A stretch of 12,706 nt of DNA, from the NCBI GenBank assembly GCA_947504795.1, contig CANNJG010000038.1, forward strand, positions 1 through 12,706, written 5' to 3'. Shown piece by piece: positions 1 through 6,935 of this stretch. The position numbers and the translations under genes are program-made. Source of the stretch: Legionellaceae bacterium (GTDB lineage: Bacteria > Pseudomonadota > Gammaproteobacteria > Legionellales > Legionellaceae). Position 1 is the stretch's first letter; the number at the start of each line of letters is the position of its first letter. The notes under the pieces are model-generated. The model saw only the letters and a program-made list of their open reading frames with translations. It did no database searches and was not told the DNA's origin.

Positions 1-540
1 AATCATACCGCAGCGCCCGATACACAAAGCCTGAACGCAGAGCCTAAACAAACAAAACCTATGGCACAGGTTACACCGACACCCCCAGATGCGATGCAAC
101 CAGCTGAAAATGAAACAGCACTCCCGGAACGCAATCAACGCACAGGACAGCGACTCAATCCTGATGACGAACAAATCAGTTATTTAGCCGCTTTTGAACT
201 CATCAAACAAAAGCAATTGACTAACGCCGCTGTTGCCATGTACCAATTCTTAAACAAGTATCCGCATGGCGGGTATAGTGCCAATGCACATTACTGGTTA
301 GGCGAACTCTATTTAGAAAAAAAAGATTATGCATCGGCTATTTCACAATTCGAAACGGTATTACAAACATTTAAATCTTCCAGCAAGTTGGCATCCAGCC
401 GCTTAAAGCTCGGTTATGCTTTAGCTGAATCTGGACAGCTTGGTGAAGCCAAAAAGCAACTATCAGCCGTTATCAAACAATATCCGGATACCTCTGTTGC
501 ACGTTTAGCACACATTAAACTCGAATCTATGGGTGGGTAA
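1..540 (+). CDS. cpoB: CpoB/YbgF cell division coordinator, C-terminal part (5' end off window)
   Basis: The frame is open from base 1, so this is the 3' part of a gene whose start lies outside the window. About the first 60 visible residues are a low-complexity Pro/Ala/Gln/Thr linker. From about base 170 there are roughly three TPR-like repeats with typical wording (AAFELIKQKQLTNAAVAMYQ, then ANAHYWLGELYLEKKDYA, then LKLGYALAESGQLGEAKKQL) ending in LESMGG. This matches the periplasmic C-terminal TPR domain of CpoB (YbgF), which in the family coordinates peptidoglycan synthesis with Tol-Pal outer-membrane constriction. The signal peptide and N-terminal coiled coil would lie upstream. The ATG at base 61 is internal and not the start. 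The stop TAA overlaps the ATG of queE by one base (TAATG). A cpoB-queE junction is common in Gammaproteobacteria (general knowledge), which supports the call. Confidence 0.85.
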   Translation, partial: NHTAAPDTQSLNAEPKQTKPMAQVTPTPPDAMQPAENETALPERNQRTGQRLNPDDEQISYLAAFELIKQKQLTNAAVAMYQFLNKYPHGGYSANAHYWLGELYLEKKDYASAISQFETVLQTFKSSSKLASSRLKLGYALAESGQLGEAKKQLSAVIKQYPDTSVARLAHIKLESMGG

Positions 541-1181
541 TGACCACAGTACGCATGACCGAACTGTTTTATTCAGTTCAAGGTGAATCTACGACAAGTG
601 GCTTGCCCACGGTATTTATTCGATTGACAGGATGCCCATTAAGATGTCATTACTGTGATACGAGCTATGCGTTTCATGGCGGTGAACTTATCAGTGTTGA
701 TGATATTTTAGCTCAAGTTGCGGCATTCCATTGTCCCTATGTCTGTGTCACAGGCGGAGAACCCTTAGCTCAACCTAATTGTATCCCGCTACTCGAAGCC
801 TTATGTGACAAAGGGTATCGTGTCTCAATAGAAACCAGTGGCGCACGCGATATTACTGCGATCGATCCCAGAGTAACCGTGGTCATGGATTTAAAAACGC
901 CTGATTCTGGGGAAGTGGATCGTAATCTCTGGTCTAATATCCCTCGACTAAAACAAAACGATCAAATTAAATTTGTATTATGTAGCCGTGAAGATTATAG
1001 ATGGGCGCGACAAACACTTGAAGACCACCAATTAGCATCCCAAGCGCATATTTTGTTTTCACCTAGTTGGGAGCAATTGAATCCGACGGAGTTGGCCTCC
1101 TGGATTTTAGAGGATAAATTACCGGTGAGGTTGCAATTGCAACTGCATAAAATTCTCTGGTCGGATGCCAGAGGACGTTAA
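540..1181 (+). CDS. queE: 7-carboxy-7-deazaguanine synthase QueE
   Basis: A 213-residue radical SAM enzyme. It makes 7-carboxy-7-deazaguanine from 6-carboxytetrahydropterin in the queuosine (preQ0) pathway. The N-terminus has the family opening ELFYSVQGES followed by the 4Fe-4S cysteine motif C-x3-C-x2-C at C32, C36 and C39 (GCPLRCHYCDT). A SAM-binding glycine motif follows (VCVTGGEP), then the VVMDLKTPDSGE and IKFVLCSREDY segments of the QueE core. The length is normal. The start ATG shares a base with the cpoB stop, so the two are probably translationally coupled. A second in-frame ATG at 555 (MTELF) is a possible alternative start. Confidence 0.93.
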   Translation: MTTVRMTELFYSVQGESTTSGLPTVFIRLTGCPLRCHYCDTSYAFHGGELISVDDILAQVAAFHCPYVCVTGGEPLAQPNCIPLLEALCDKGYRVSIETSGARDITAIDPRVTVVMDLKTPDSGEVDRNLWSNIPRLKQNDQIKFVLCSREDYRWARQTLEDHQLASQAHILFSPSWEQLNPTELASWILEDKLPVRLQLQLHKILWSDARGR

Positions 1182-1198
1182 TAAATGGGGGAGCTACA

Positions 1199-2149
1199 AT
1201 GCAACAATGGTTAGCCGACGCACCTGCTAATATCGCTTTGATCAAATACATGGGGAAACAGGATAAAGAAACGAATATCCCGGCTAATTCGTCGTTATCC
1301 TGCACCTTAAATCATTTGCGATCCTATGTGTCTCTAGAACACATCAACAGCCAACACGATTTTTGGGAACCTTTAGAATTACCTGGAAGGCTTGCCATGC
1401 CGTTGTCCGCAAATGAGCAACAGCGATTTTTAATGCATTTGGGATTTTTAAAGGCTCACTTTAATTACCGCGGTACCTTTATCGTTCGTTCAACTAATAA
1501 TTTCCCGAGTAGCACGGGTCTTGCAAGTTCAGCATCCAGCTTTGCCGCGTTAACCCAATGCGCAATTCTGGCGCTTTGCGAGTTAACTCAAACCCCTATT
1601 CTCGATAGAAAAGAACAAGCCAAATTGAGCCGTCAAGGCTCGGGGTCCTCATGCCGCTCTTTTTTCTCACCTTGGGCGCTTTGGGAAGGCGATACGGTTA
1701 AACCCATCACCATCCCTTATGACAATCTTATTCATGAGGTCATTATTGTCAGCCATATTCCTAAAGCCGTTTCATCTTCAGAGGCCCATAACCGTGTGGT
1801 GACCAGCCCACAATATCAGATGCGTCCTCATAACGCACAAAAACATTTAAGACAGTTACTTGACGCCTTCCAAGCGAAGCAATGGGCAGAGGCCTATGCT
1901 ATTTGTTGGCGCGAGTTTCAAGATATGCATGCGTTATTTTCAAGCAGCTCACAACCTTTTAGCTATATCACACCGCAAACCCAGACATTATTAAATCAGC
2001 TGAAAGCACGCTGGGAAGAGCGCGGCGATGGCCCTATTGTCACCATGGATGCTGGGCCAAATATCCACTTATTGTATCGCCCGGATCAAGCCGAAGAAGC
2101 GCGTGTCTTCAAACAAGATGTCCTTATTGGGAATTATGATGTCCTCTGA
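1199..2149 (+). CDS. mvaD: diphosphomevalonate decarboxylase
   Basis: A 316-residue GHMP-superfamily protein. It converts mevalonate diphosphate to isopentenyl diphosphate with ATP, the last step of the mevalonate pathway. Visible landmarks are PANIALIKYMGK (7-20, substrate-binding Lys), the phosphate loop STGLASSASSFAAL (105-118), QGSGSSCRS with Arg153, and MDAGPN with the catalytic Asp at 284. The ribosome binding site GGGGGAG at 1187-1193 is well placed for the ATG at 1199. It lies 17 bases after queE and overlaps the next kinase gene by about 11-14 bases, so mvaD and the kinase are one unit. The mevalonate route replaces or supplements the MEP route for isoprenoids. The pathway is unusual for Gammaproteobacteria and points to Legionellales. 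Confidence 0.92.
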   Translation: MQQWLADAPANIALIKYMGKQDKETNIPANSSLSCTLNHLRSYVSLEHINSQHDFWEPLELPGRLAMPLSANEQQRFLMHLGFLKAHFNYRGTFIVRSTNNFPSSTGLASSASSFAALTQCAILALCELTQTPILDRKEQAKLSRQGSGSSCRSFFSPWALWEGDTVKPITIPYDNLIHEVIIVSHIPKAVSSSEAHNRVVTSPQYQMRPHNAQKHLRQLLDAFQAKQWAEAYAICWREFQDMHALFSSSSQPFSYITPQTQTLLNQLKARWEERGDGPIVTMDAGPNIHLLYRPDQAEEARVFKQDVLIGNYDVL

Positions 2150-2996
2150 TTTTCAAACCACAACGCATGGAAAATGGATCTTAACCGGAGAACATGCCGT
2201 TATTCGCGGAAGTAGCGCCCTAGTCTTTCCTCTCACGGATAAAACCCTAACACTGGCCTACCACTCTTCCAATCAACCTGATTTAGATATCAAGGTAGAC
2301 ATGATAGAGCAAGACGCTGATGACATGCGGGATTTATTACAGAGACTTTTGCACTATGGCCTGCCTTTAATTTCCCAATCTTATGACACCTTGATAGGGA
2401 CGCTCCAGATAAAAAGCACCATCCCCGTTGGCGTCGGCATGGGCGCATCGGCGGCACTCTGCGTCGCACTGGCACGCTGGTTTTCAACACAACAGTGGAT
2501 TAAATCCACCGATGAACCTAGCATAGCACGTAAACTTGAGCATTTTTTTCATGGCCAAAGCAGTGGTTTAGATATTGCTGGCGTAGCGAGTAGTATCGGC
2601 ATTTGCTTCCAAAATGGCATCACCACACCGATTTACAACACTTGGTCACCCAATTGGCGCTTGTCCTCATGCGGACAACAAGGTCCAACTGCAGACTGTA
2701 TCCGCAAAGTACAACAATTCTGGCAAACCCATCCAGAGAAAGCCTCGTCAATAGATCAAGCGATGCAAACCAGCGTTGAACACGCTAAGCAAGCATTAGA
2801 AGCGCCCTATCATCCCGAAAAAAGTCGCCAAAAACTAGCAGAAGCGATGACCCAAGCGCATCAATGTTTTGAAGATTGGGGATTGATTTCAGACGGACTA
2901 CGCGAACACATTGACGATTTGTACGCAGAGGGTGCTTTCGCGGCGAAACCGACAGGCTCAGGTGGGGGCGGATATGTGGTGAGTTTATGGGAGTAG
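2139..2996 (+). CDS. mvk: mevalonate kinase (GHMP kinase family)
   Basis: About 285 residues. The start is one of two tandem ATG codons (2136 or 2139) near the end of mvaD; GGGA at 2129-2132 suits 2139 better. Longer upstream extension in this frame only shadows mvaD. GHMP landmarks: GKWILTGEHAV (11-21), the ATP loop PVGVGMGASAA (96-106), HGQSSGLD with the likely catalytic Asp145, and KPTGSGGGG (270-278). GEHAV plus SSGLD plus the GGGG tail favour mevalonate kinase, which phosphorylates mevalonate. A phosphomevalonate kinase cannot be excluded from sequence reading alone. It is at the short end for the family. Gene overlap with mvaD implies translational coupling. Confidence 0.82.
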   Translation: MSSDFQTTTHGKWILTGEHAVIRGSSALVFPLTDKTLTLAYHSSNQPDLDIKVDMIEQDADDMRDLLQRLLHYGLPLISQSYDTLIGTLQIKSTIPVGVGMGASAALCVALARWFSTQQWIKSTDEPSIARKLEHFFHGQSSGLDIAGVASSIGICFQNGITTPIYNTWSPNWRLSSCGQQGPTADCIRKVQQFWQTHPEKASSIDQAMQTSVEHAKQALEAPYHPEKSRQKLAEAMTQAHQCFEDWGLISDGLREHIDDLYAEGAFAAKPTGSGGGGYVVSLWE

Positions 2997-3072
2997 GTGC
3001 TAAGTTTTGTCCATAGATAAAAATCATCACGCATTAAGTTTCTTTTCGGACCCTCATCACCTCCTCTAATTT

Positions 3073-3093
3073 ACCTCGCTCTTGAGGTTTTTT
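3073..3093 (+). terminator. weak intrinsic terminator after the mevalonate genes
   Basis: The stem ACCTC (3073-3077) pairs with GAGGT (3084-3088) around a 6-base loop and is followed by a run of T (3088-3093). The stem is short, so termination may be partial. It lies in the 170-base gap between the kinase and the glutathione peroxidase and would separate the two transcription units. Confidence 0.45.
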
Positions 3094-3114
3094 ATCAGTC
3101 CTGTAGGATATAAA
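3082..3114 (+). promoter_or_regulatory. possible sigma-70 promoter for the peroxidase-photolyase unit
   Basis: TTGAGG (3082-3087) could serve as -35, with TAGGAT (3104-3109) 16 bases later or the overlapping TATAAA (3109-3114) as -10. The distance to the downstream ATG at 3167 is about 50 bases. It overlaps the terminator hairpin. Matches to consensus are only partial. Confidence 0.25.
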
Positions 3115-3166
3115 GTGATTCAGAATCAACGATAAAAAAAACCGTTCAATAACAGGGGAATAACAG

Positions 3167-3736
3167 ATGCGATGTATCATTTGTGGCTTAATAGCTATGA
3201 TAGGATTGTTTTTTTTACAACCTTTTGCTGGCGCAAAGACCTTGGATACCACGGCTTATAATTTTTCTTTTACCACCCTGATAAGTGAAAAACCCATGCC
3301 ACTCAAACAGTTCGAGGGCAAAGTAATTTTGATAGTGAATACCGCTTCACATTGTGGTTTTACGCGGCAATATAAAGGTCTAGAAAAACTCTATGAACAA
3401 TACAAAAATAAAGGCTTGGTCGTTATTGGTGTCCCCAGCAATGATTTTGGTCAACAAGAACCTGGAACAGCTCAAGAAATTGCCAACTTTTGCAAAGTGA
3501 ATTATGGCGTGAGTTTTCCGATGACGGTAAAAGAGGTGGTATCTGGCAAAAGTGCCCATCCGTTTTATCTGTGGGCCAGGCAAACGCTGGGCTTTAGTTC
3601 CGTCCCCAAATGGAATTTTCATAAATATTTGATCAATCGCAAAGGCCATTTAATTGATTATTTTTATTCCATTACAGGCCCAGACAGCAATCGCCTCAAA
3701 CAAGCCATTGAGAACGCATTAGCGGAGGGTTCGTGA
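3167..3736 (+). CDS. exported glutathione peroxidase (thiol, non-seleno)
   Basis: A 189-residue protein with a hydrophobic N-terminal signal (about 1-23, ending PFAGA), which suggests export to the periplasm. The mature part is a glutathione/thioredoxin peroxidase: NTASHCGFT with the peroxidatic Cys63 (cysteine rather than selenocysteine), FGQQEPG with the catalytic Gln97, and KWNFHKYL with Trp149 and Asn150. So the catalytic tetrad is complete. The family reduces hydrogen and lipid peroxides. AGGGG lies about 8 bases before the ATG. Its TGA stop overlaps the GTG start of the photolyase gene (GTGA), so the pair is probably co-translated. Most bacterial members of this family are cytoplasmic, so the leader is notable. 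Confidence 0.88.
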   Translation: MRCIICGLIAMIGLFFLQPFAGAKTLDTTAYNFSFTTLISEKPMPLKQFEGKVILIVNTASHCGFTRQYKGLEKLYEQYKNKGLVVIGVPSNDFGQQEPGTAQEIANFCKVNYGVSFPMTVKEVVSGKSAHPFYLWARQTLGFSSVPKWNFHKYLINRKGHLIDYFYSITGPDSNRLKQAIENALAEGS

Positions 3737-5268
3737 GAACCCTTCGTGTTATTTTTGCAGATCAATTATCTGCTTCAATCAGCGCTTTGAGTGATATAGC
3801 ACCTGGCGATACAATCCTTTTTTGTGAAGTTAGGGAAGAAGCGACTTATGTGCAACACCATCCCAAAAAAATAGCGTTCCTCTTCGCTGCCATGCGTCAT
3901 TTTGCCGCTGATCTCAAACAACAGGACCATAATATTCGATATGTGAAACTAACGGATGCGGCTAACACCGGTCATTTAACCGGAGAAGTCCAACGTGCTG
4001 TCAACACCTTGGGGATCAAGCGTGTGGTGGCAACCGAACCAAGTGATTATCGCGTGTATTTAATAGCAAAGTCTTGGTCAAGTCTGTTAGATATTCCAGT
4101 AGAATTACGCATAGACGATCGCTTTCTATGTACTAAAGAGGCTTTCAATTGCTGGGCTAAGGGTAAAAAGCAACTGAGAATGGAATATTTCTACCGTGAA
4201 ATGCGTAAAAAATTTCATATTCTTATCGAAAAAGATGGGAGTCCGACTGGCGGTCAGTGGAATTATGATAAGGATAATCGCAAACCACCTGCCAAAGGGG
4301 CAACCTATCCCACGCGGATCCGACATCCGAAATCGGCACGATTAAATCAAGTGCTCAAACTGGTTACTGAACAGTTTTCGGATCATTTTGGTGATTTACA
4401 CCCTTTTGATTATGCGGTCACCCGTGAACAAGCTTTGCTGGAACTGGATGATTTTATAGATCACATTTTACCCAACTTCGGGGATTACCAGGATGCAATG
4501 GTAAAAGGTGAGCCATTTCTAAATCATTCATTACTCTCCTCATATCTTAATGCTGGACTGCTGTTGCCACTGGAAATATGTCATAAAGCGGAAGCTCAAT
4601 ACCGCAACGGCCAAGCCCCATTAAATGCTGTTGAAGGATTCATTCGCCAAATTGTGGGTTGGCGCGAATTTGTAAGAGGCATTTATTGGCTCAGAATGCC
4701 CGAATATAGCGAGCTTAATTATTTCAATGCCAACACCCCTTTACCGGATTTTTATTGGGGAAAACAGACTAAAATGGCCTGTATGACCGAAGTGATTCGC
4801 CACACCCAAATCTATGCGTATTCACATCATATCCAGCGTTTAATGGTGAGTGGCAATTTTGCGCTTATTGCTGGGCTGGATGTTAAACAGGTCCAGGAAT
4901 GGTATTTGGCAGTTTATAGTGATGCCTATGAATGGGTTGAAATGCCCAATACCTTGGGCATGGCATTATTTGGGGATGGCGGCATAGTGGGCAGCAAGCC
5001 CTATGCAGCAAGTGGTAAATATATTAAAAAAATGAGTAATTTTTGCCAAGATTGTATCTACGATCCTGAGGATATGTTAGGTGAGCATGCGTGCCCATTT
5101 AACGCTTTATATTGGGATTTTTTTGCTCGCAACAGAAAAAAATTGAGCGGCAATCAACGCCTTAATTACGTTTTTGGGACCTGGGATAAATTTAATGACT
5201 CAAAACAGGCCGCCATTCGCGATAAAGCTGAATCGGTGCTGGCATCGTTAGAGGATGCCTCGATTTAA
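3733..5268 (+). CDS. iron-sulfur bacterial photolyase/cryptochrome (FeS-BCP, PhrB type)
   Basis: A 511-residue protein related to deoxyribodipyrimidine photolyases. The N-terminus (RVIFADQLSA) is the antenna Rossmann domain and the C-terminal half is the helical FAD domain (VEGFIRQIVGWREFVRGIYW; PNTLGMALFGDGGIVGSKPY). Four cysteines expected to hold a 4Fe-4S cluster are at 350 (MACMTEV), 438 and 441 (NFCQDC) and 454 (HACPFNALYWDF). These are the same numbers as I recall for Agrobacterium PhrB, a (6-4) photolyase. The family repairs (6-4) photoproducts using blue light, though some members signal instead. The start is GTG with GGAGGG about 4 bases upstream, overlapping the peroxidase stop. The pairing with an antioxidant enzyme fits a light/oxidative stress unit. 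Confidence 0.9.
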   Translation: MRTLRVIFADQLSASISALSDIAPGDTILFCEVREEATYVQHHPKKIAFLFAAMRHFAADLKQQDHNIRYVKLTDAANTGHLTGEVQRAVNTLGIKRVVATEPSDYRVYLIAKSWSSLLDIPVELRIDDRFLCTKEAFNCWAKGKKQLRMEYFYREMRKKFHILIEKDGSPTGGQWNYDKDNRKPPAKGATYPTRIRHPKSARLNQVLKLVTEQFSDHFGDLHPFDYAVTREQALLELDDFIDHILPNFGDYQDAMVKGEPFLNHSLLSSYLNAGLLLPLEICHKAEAQYRNGQAPLNAVEGFIRQIVGWREFVRGIYWLRMPEYSELNYFNANTPLPDFYWGKQTKMACMTEVIRHTQIYAYSHHIQRLMVSGNFALIAGLDVKQVQEWYLAVYSDAYEWVEMPNTLGMALFGDGGIVGSKPYAASGKYIKKMSNFCQDCIYDPEDMLGEHACPFNALYWDFFARNRKKLSGNQRLNYVFGTWDKFNDSKQAAIRDKAESVLASLEDASI

Positions 5269-5280
5269 GTTTGACATGAT

Positions 5281-5296
5281 CAGGACTTACGCAAAA
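5281..5296. repeat. possible solitary insertion-sequence end
   Basis: The 28-base gap between the convergent photolyase and ftsB genes holds CAGGACTTACGCAAAA, a string that resembles terminal inverted repeats of some insertion sequences and miniature elements. No second copy or transposase is in the window. The resemblance is from memory and is weak evidence. Confidence 0.2.
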
Positions 5297-5578
5297 CTAA
5301 TCTACAAACTGGTAATAAGATTCATTTTCTTTAACCATTCCTAGCTCCGTTCGTGCTTGTTCTTCTAACGCTTGACCACTGGCTTTCAAACCCATAATAT
5401 CGGATTCTATGGCATGATTACGCGTTTCTAATTTTTTATTATTTTCTTCCATGACCACGCATTTATCTTTGAGACGTCGAACATGGAAGACACCACCATC
5501 TCCAAACCAAAGTTTGTACTGCAATCCCAATAGGGCGACGACCAATACTATTCGAATCATTTTCATATCGGTTCCCAT
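5297..5578 (-). CDS. ftsB: cell division protein FtsB
   Basis: A small protein (93 aa from the ATG at 5578) with one N-terminal membrane helix (MIRIVLVVALLGLQYKLWF), the characteristic WFGDGG turn just after it, and a charged coiled coil (RLKDKCVVMEENNKKLETRN) reaching the conserved EEQARTELGMV segment. FtsB joins FtsL and FtsQ in the divisome and links inner membrane to septal wall synthesis. It starts 4 bases after the eno stop, the usual eno-ftsB arrangement. In-frame ATG codons at 5566 and 5560 are alternative starts. The MKMIRI start at 5566, with GGGAACC just upstream, would give a more typical length. Confidence 0.9.
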   Translation of the reverse strand: MGTDMKMIRIVLVVALLGLQYKLWFGDGGVFHVRRLKDKCVVMEENNKKLETRNHAIESDIMGLKASGQALEEQARTELGMVKENESYYQFVD

Positions 5579-5582
5579 AAAT

Positions 5583-6848
5583 TTACCCTGTGACCGTCAA
5601 TCGAGCATAAGGTAACACCATGGTATCAGCAATCCTTAACAATTGATTATATTTTGACACACGGTCCGAACGGCATAATGATCCCGTTTTAATCTGACCA
5701 CATCCGGTGGCTACCGCCAAATCAGCAATAAAGGTGTCTTCTGTTTCTCCAGAACGATGCGACATCACACATTGATAACCGTGTTGCTTAGCTAAACGCA
5801 TCGTTTCTCTTGTTTCGGTTAAGGTTCCAATCTGATTTAATTTAATCAAAATAGCATTCGCGGTTTTAGACTCAATACCTCGTTGCAAAATACGTTGATT
5901 TGTCACAAATAAATCATCTCCTACCAATTGAATGCGAGGACCTAACGCCCGGGTTAATTGTTGCCAACCCGCCCAATCATTTTCATCTAAACCATCCTCA
6001 ATACTTATGATTGGATAATTGTTGATCAATTCCGCATAATAGGCGATAAGCTCAGCCGACGATAGAATTTTACGCTCAGAATGCAAATGATAAACGCCTT
6101 GTTCATACAGTTCTGAAGCAGCAACGTCAAGCGCAAACACGATGTCTTTCCCCAACCGGTATCCCGCCAGGTGTATCGCCGCACTTAACATATCGAGTGC
6201 TTGCCGATTAGACTTTAGATCAGGTGCAAATCCTCCTTCATCTCCGACAGCTGTATTCAAGCCTTGTTTTTTCAAAACTGCTTTTAATGCATGAAACGTC
6301 TCTGCCCCCATGCGAACGGCTTCAACAAACGAATCTGCACCAACAGGCATAATCATAAATTCTTGAATATCAACATTATTATCTGCATGTGCCCCCCCAT
6401 TGAGGATATTCATCATGGGGATGGGTAAGGACATCGCTTCTTGTTGATTCAAAGACAGCGCTAAAGGAATTTGCGCGGCATCCGCGCAGGCTCTTGCATA
6501 AGCGAGTGATACGGCCAAAATGGCATTCGCGCCTAATCTTGATTTATTCGGGGTACCATCTAATTGGCATAAACACTCATCTAACCCTGCTTGGTCTTCA
6601 ATCGGTCGTCCTGCTAGCGCGTGGTTGATGTCATGATTGATATGACCAACCGCTTTGTGAACACCACGTCCACCGTACCGTGTTGTGTCGCCATCACGGA
6701 GCTCACACGCTTCTAACGTGCCTGTTGATGCCCCAGAAGGAACACACGCGTGGCCAACCCCCCCTTCGGTCAATACCACTTCCGCTTCAACAGTGGGATA
6801 CCCTCGAGAATCTAAAATCTCACGACCTCGGATCTGCTTAATATGCAT
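5583..6848 (-). CDS. eno: enolase (phosphopyruvate hydratase)
   Basis: A 421-residue glycolytic enzyme that interconverts 2-phosphoglycerate and phosphoenolpyruvate. The ATG at 6848 is chosen because GAGG lies about 5 bases upstream. A GTG two codons earlier also exists. Landmarks: REILDSRGYPTVE at the N-terminus, loop SGAST (38-42), general acid/base Glu204 (GDEGGFAPD), metal ligands Asp241, Glu284 and Asp311, catalytic Lys336 (LIKLNQIGT), and MSHRSGETED with His364. The C-terminal KTGSLCRSDR has Cys where Ser is usual. All catalytic residues are present, so the enzyme should be active. It forms an operon with ftsB. The divergent-free gap to the transporter gene upstream is only 87 bases. 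Confidence 0.96.
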   Translation of the reverse strand: MHIKQIRGREILDSRGYPTVEAEVVLTEGGVGHACVPSGASTGTLEACELRDGDTTRYGGRGVHKAVGHINHDINHALAGRPIEDQAGLDECLCQLDGTPNKSRLGANAILAVSLAYARACADAAQIPLALSLNQQEAMSLPIPMMNILNGGAHADNNVDIQEFMIMPVGADSFVEAVRMGAETFHALKAVLKKQGLNTAVGDEGGFAPDLKSNRQALDMLSAAIHLAGYRLGKDIVFALDVAASELYEQGVYHLHSERKILSSAELIAYYAELINNYPIISIEDGLDENDWAGWQQLTRALGPRIQLVGDDLFVTNQRILQRGIESKTANAILIKLNQIGTLTETRETMRLAKQHGYQCVMSHRSGETEDTFIADLAVATGCGQIKTGSLCRSDRVSKYNQLLRIADTMVLPYARLTVTG

Positions 6849-6935
6849 TAACACCTCAAATAAATTTAACAGAACTTAATTAAAACACAACTATCGCCTC
6901 AACTTGCGCTATTCTTTGGCGATTTGCTTCAGAAG
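6849..6935 (-). other. intergenic gap between the export cluster and eno
   Basis: This AT-rich gap follows the transporter stop and precedes eno. An inverted repeat (GGCGAT at 6918-6923, ATCGCC at 6893-6898, 19-base loop), followed downstream on the minus strand by a T-rich run, could be a weak terminator. A poor sigma-70-like pair (TTGTGT, 16 bases, TAAATT) could drive eno. Neither is convincing, so eno may partly depend on read-through. Confidence 0.25.

Noticed and set aside
1063..1305. 80-codon minus-strand open frame across the queE end and mvaD start
   Set aside because: It lies opposite two well-supported genes, has no visible ribosome binding site and its translation resembles no family; a shadow frame.
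2028..2138. 36-codon N-terminal extension of the mevalonate kinase
   Set aside because: This part runs in a second frame through mvaD and reads as unrelated sequence before the GHMP opening; the tandem ATG at 2136/2139 is the better start.
2290..2490. Minus-strand open frame inside the kinase gene
   Set aside because: Opposite strand of a clear GHMP kinase and without family features.
3380..3649. 89-codon minus-strand open frame inside the peroxidase gene
   Set aside because: Antisense to the conserved peroxidase core; no start signal.
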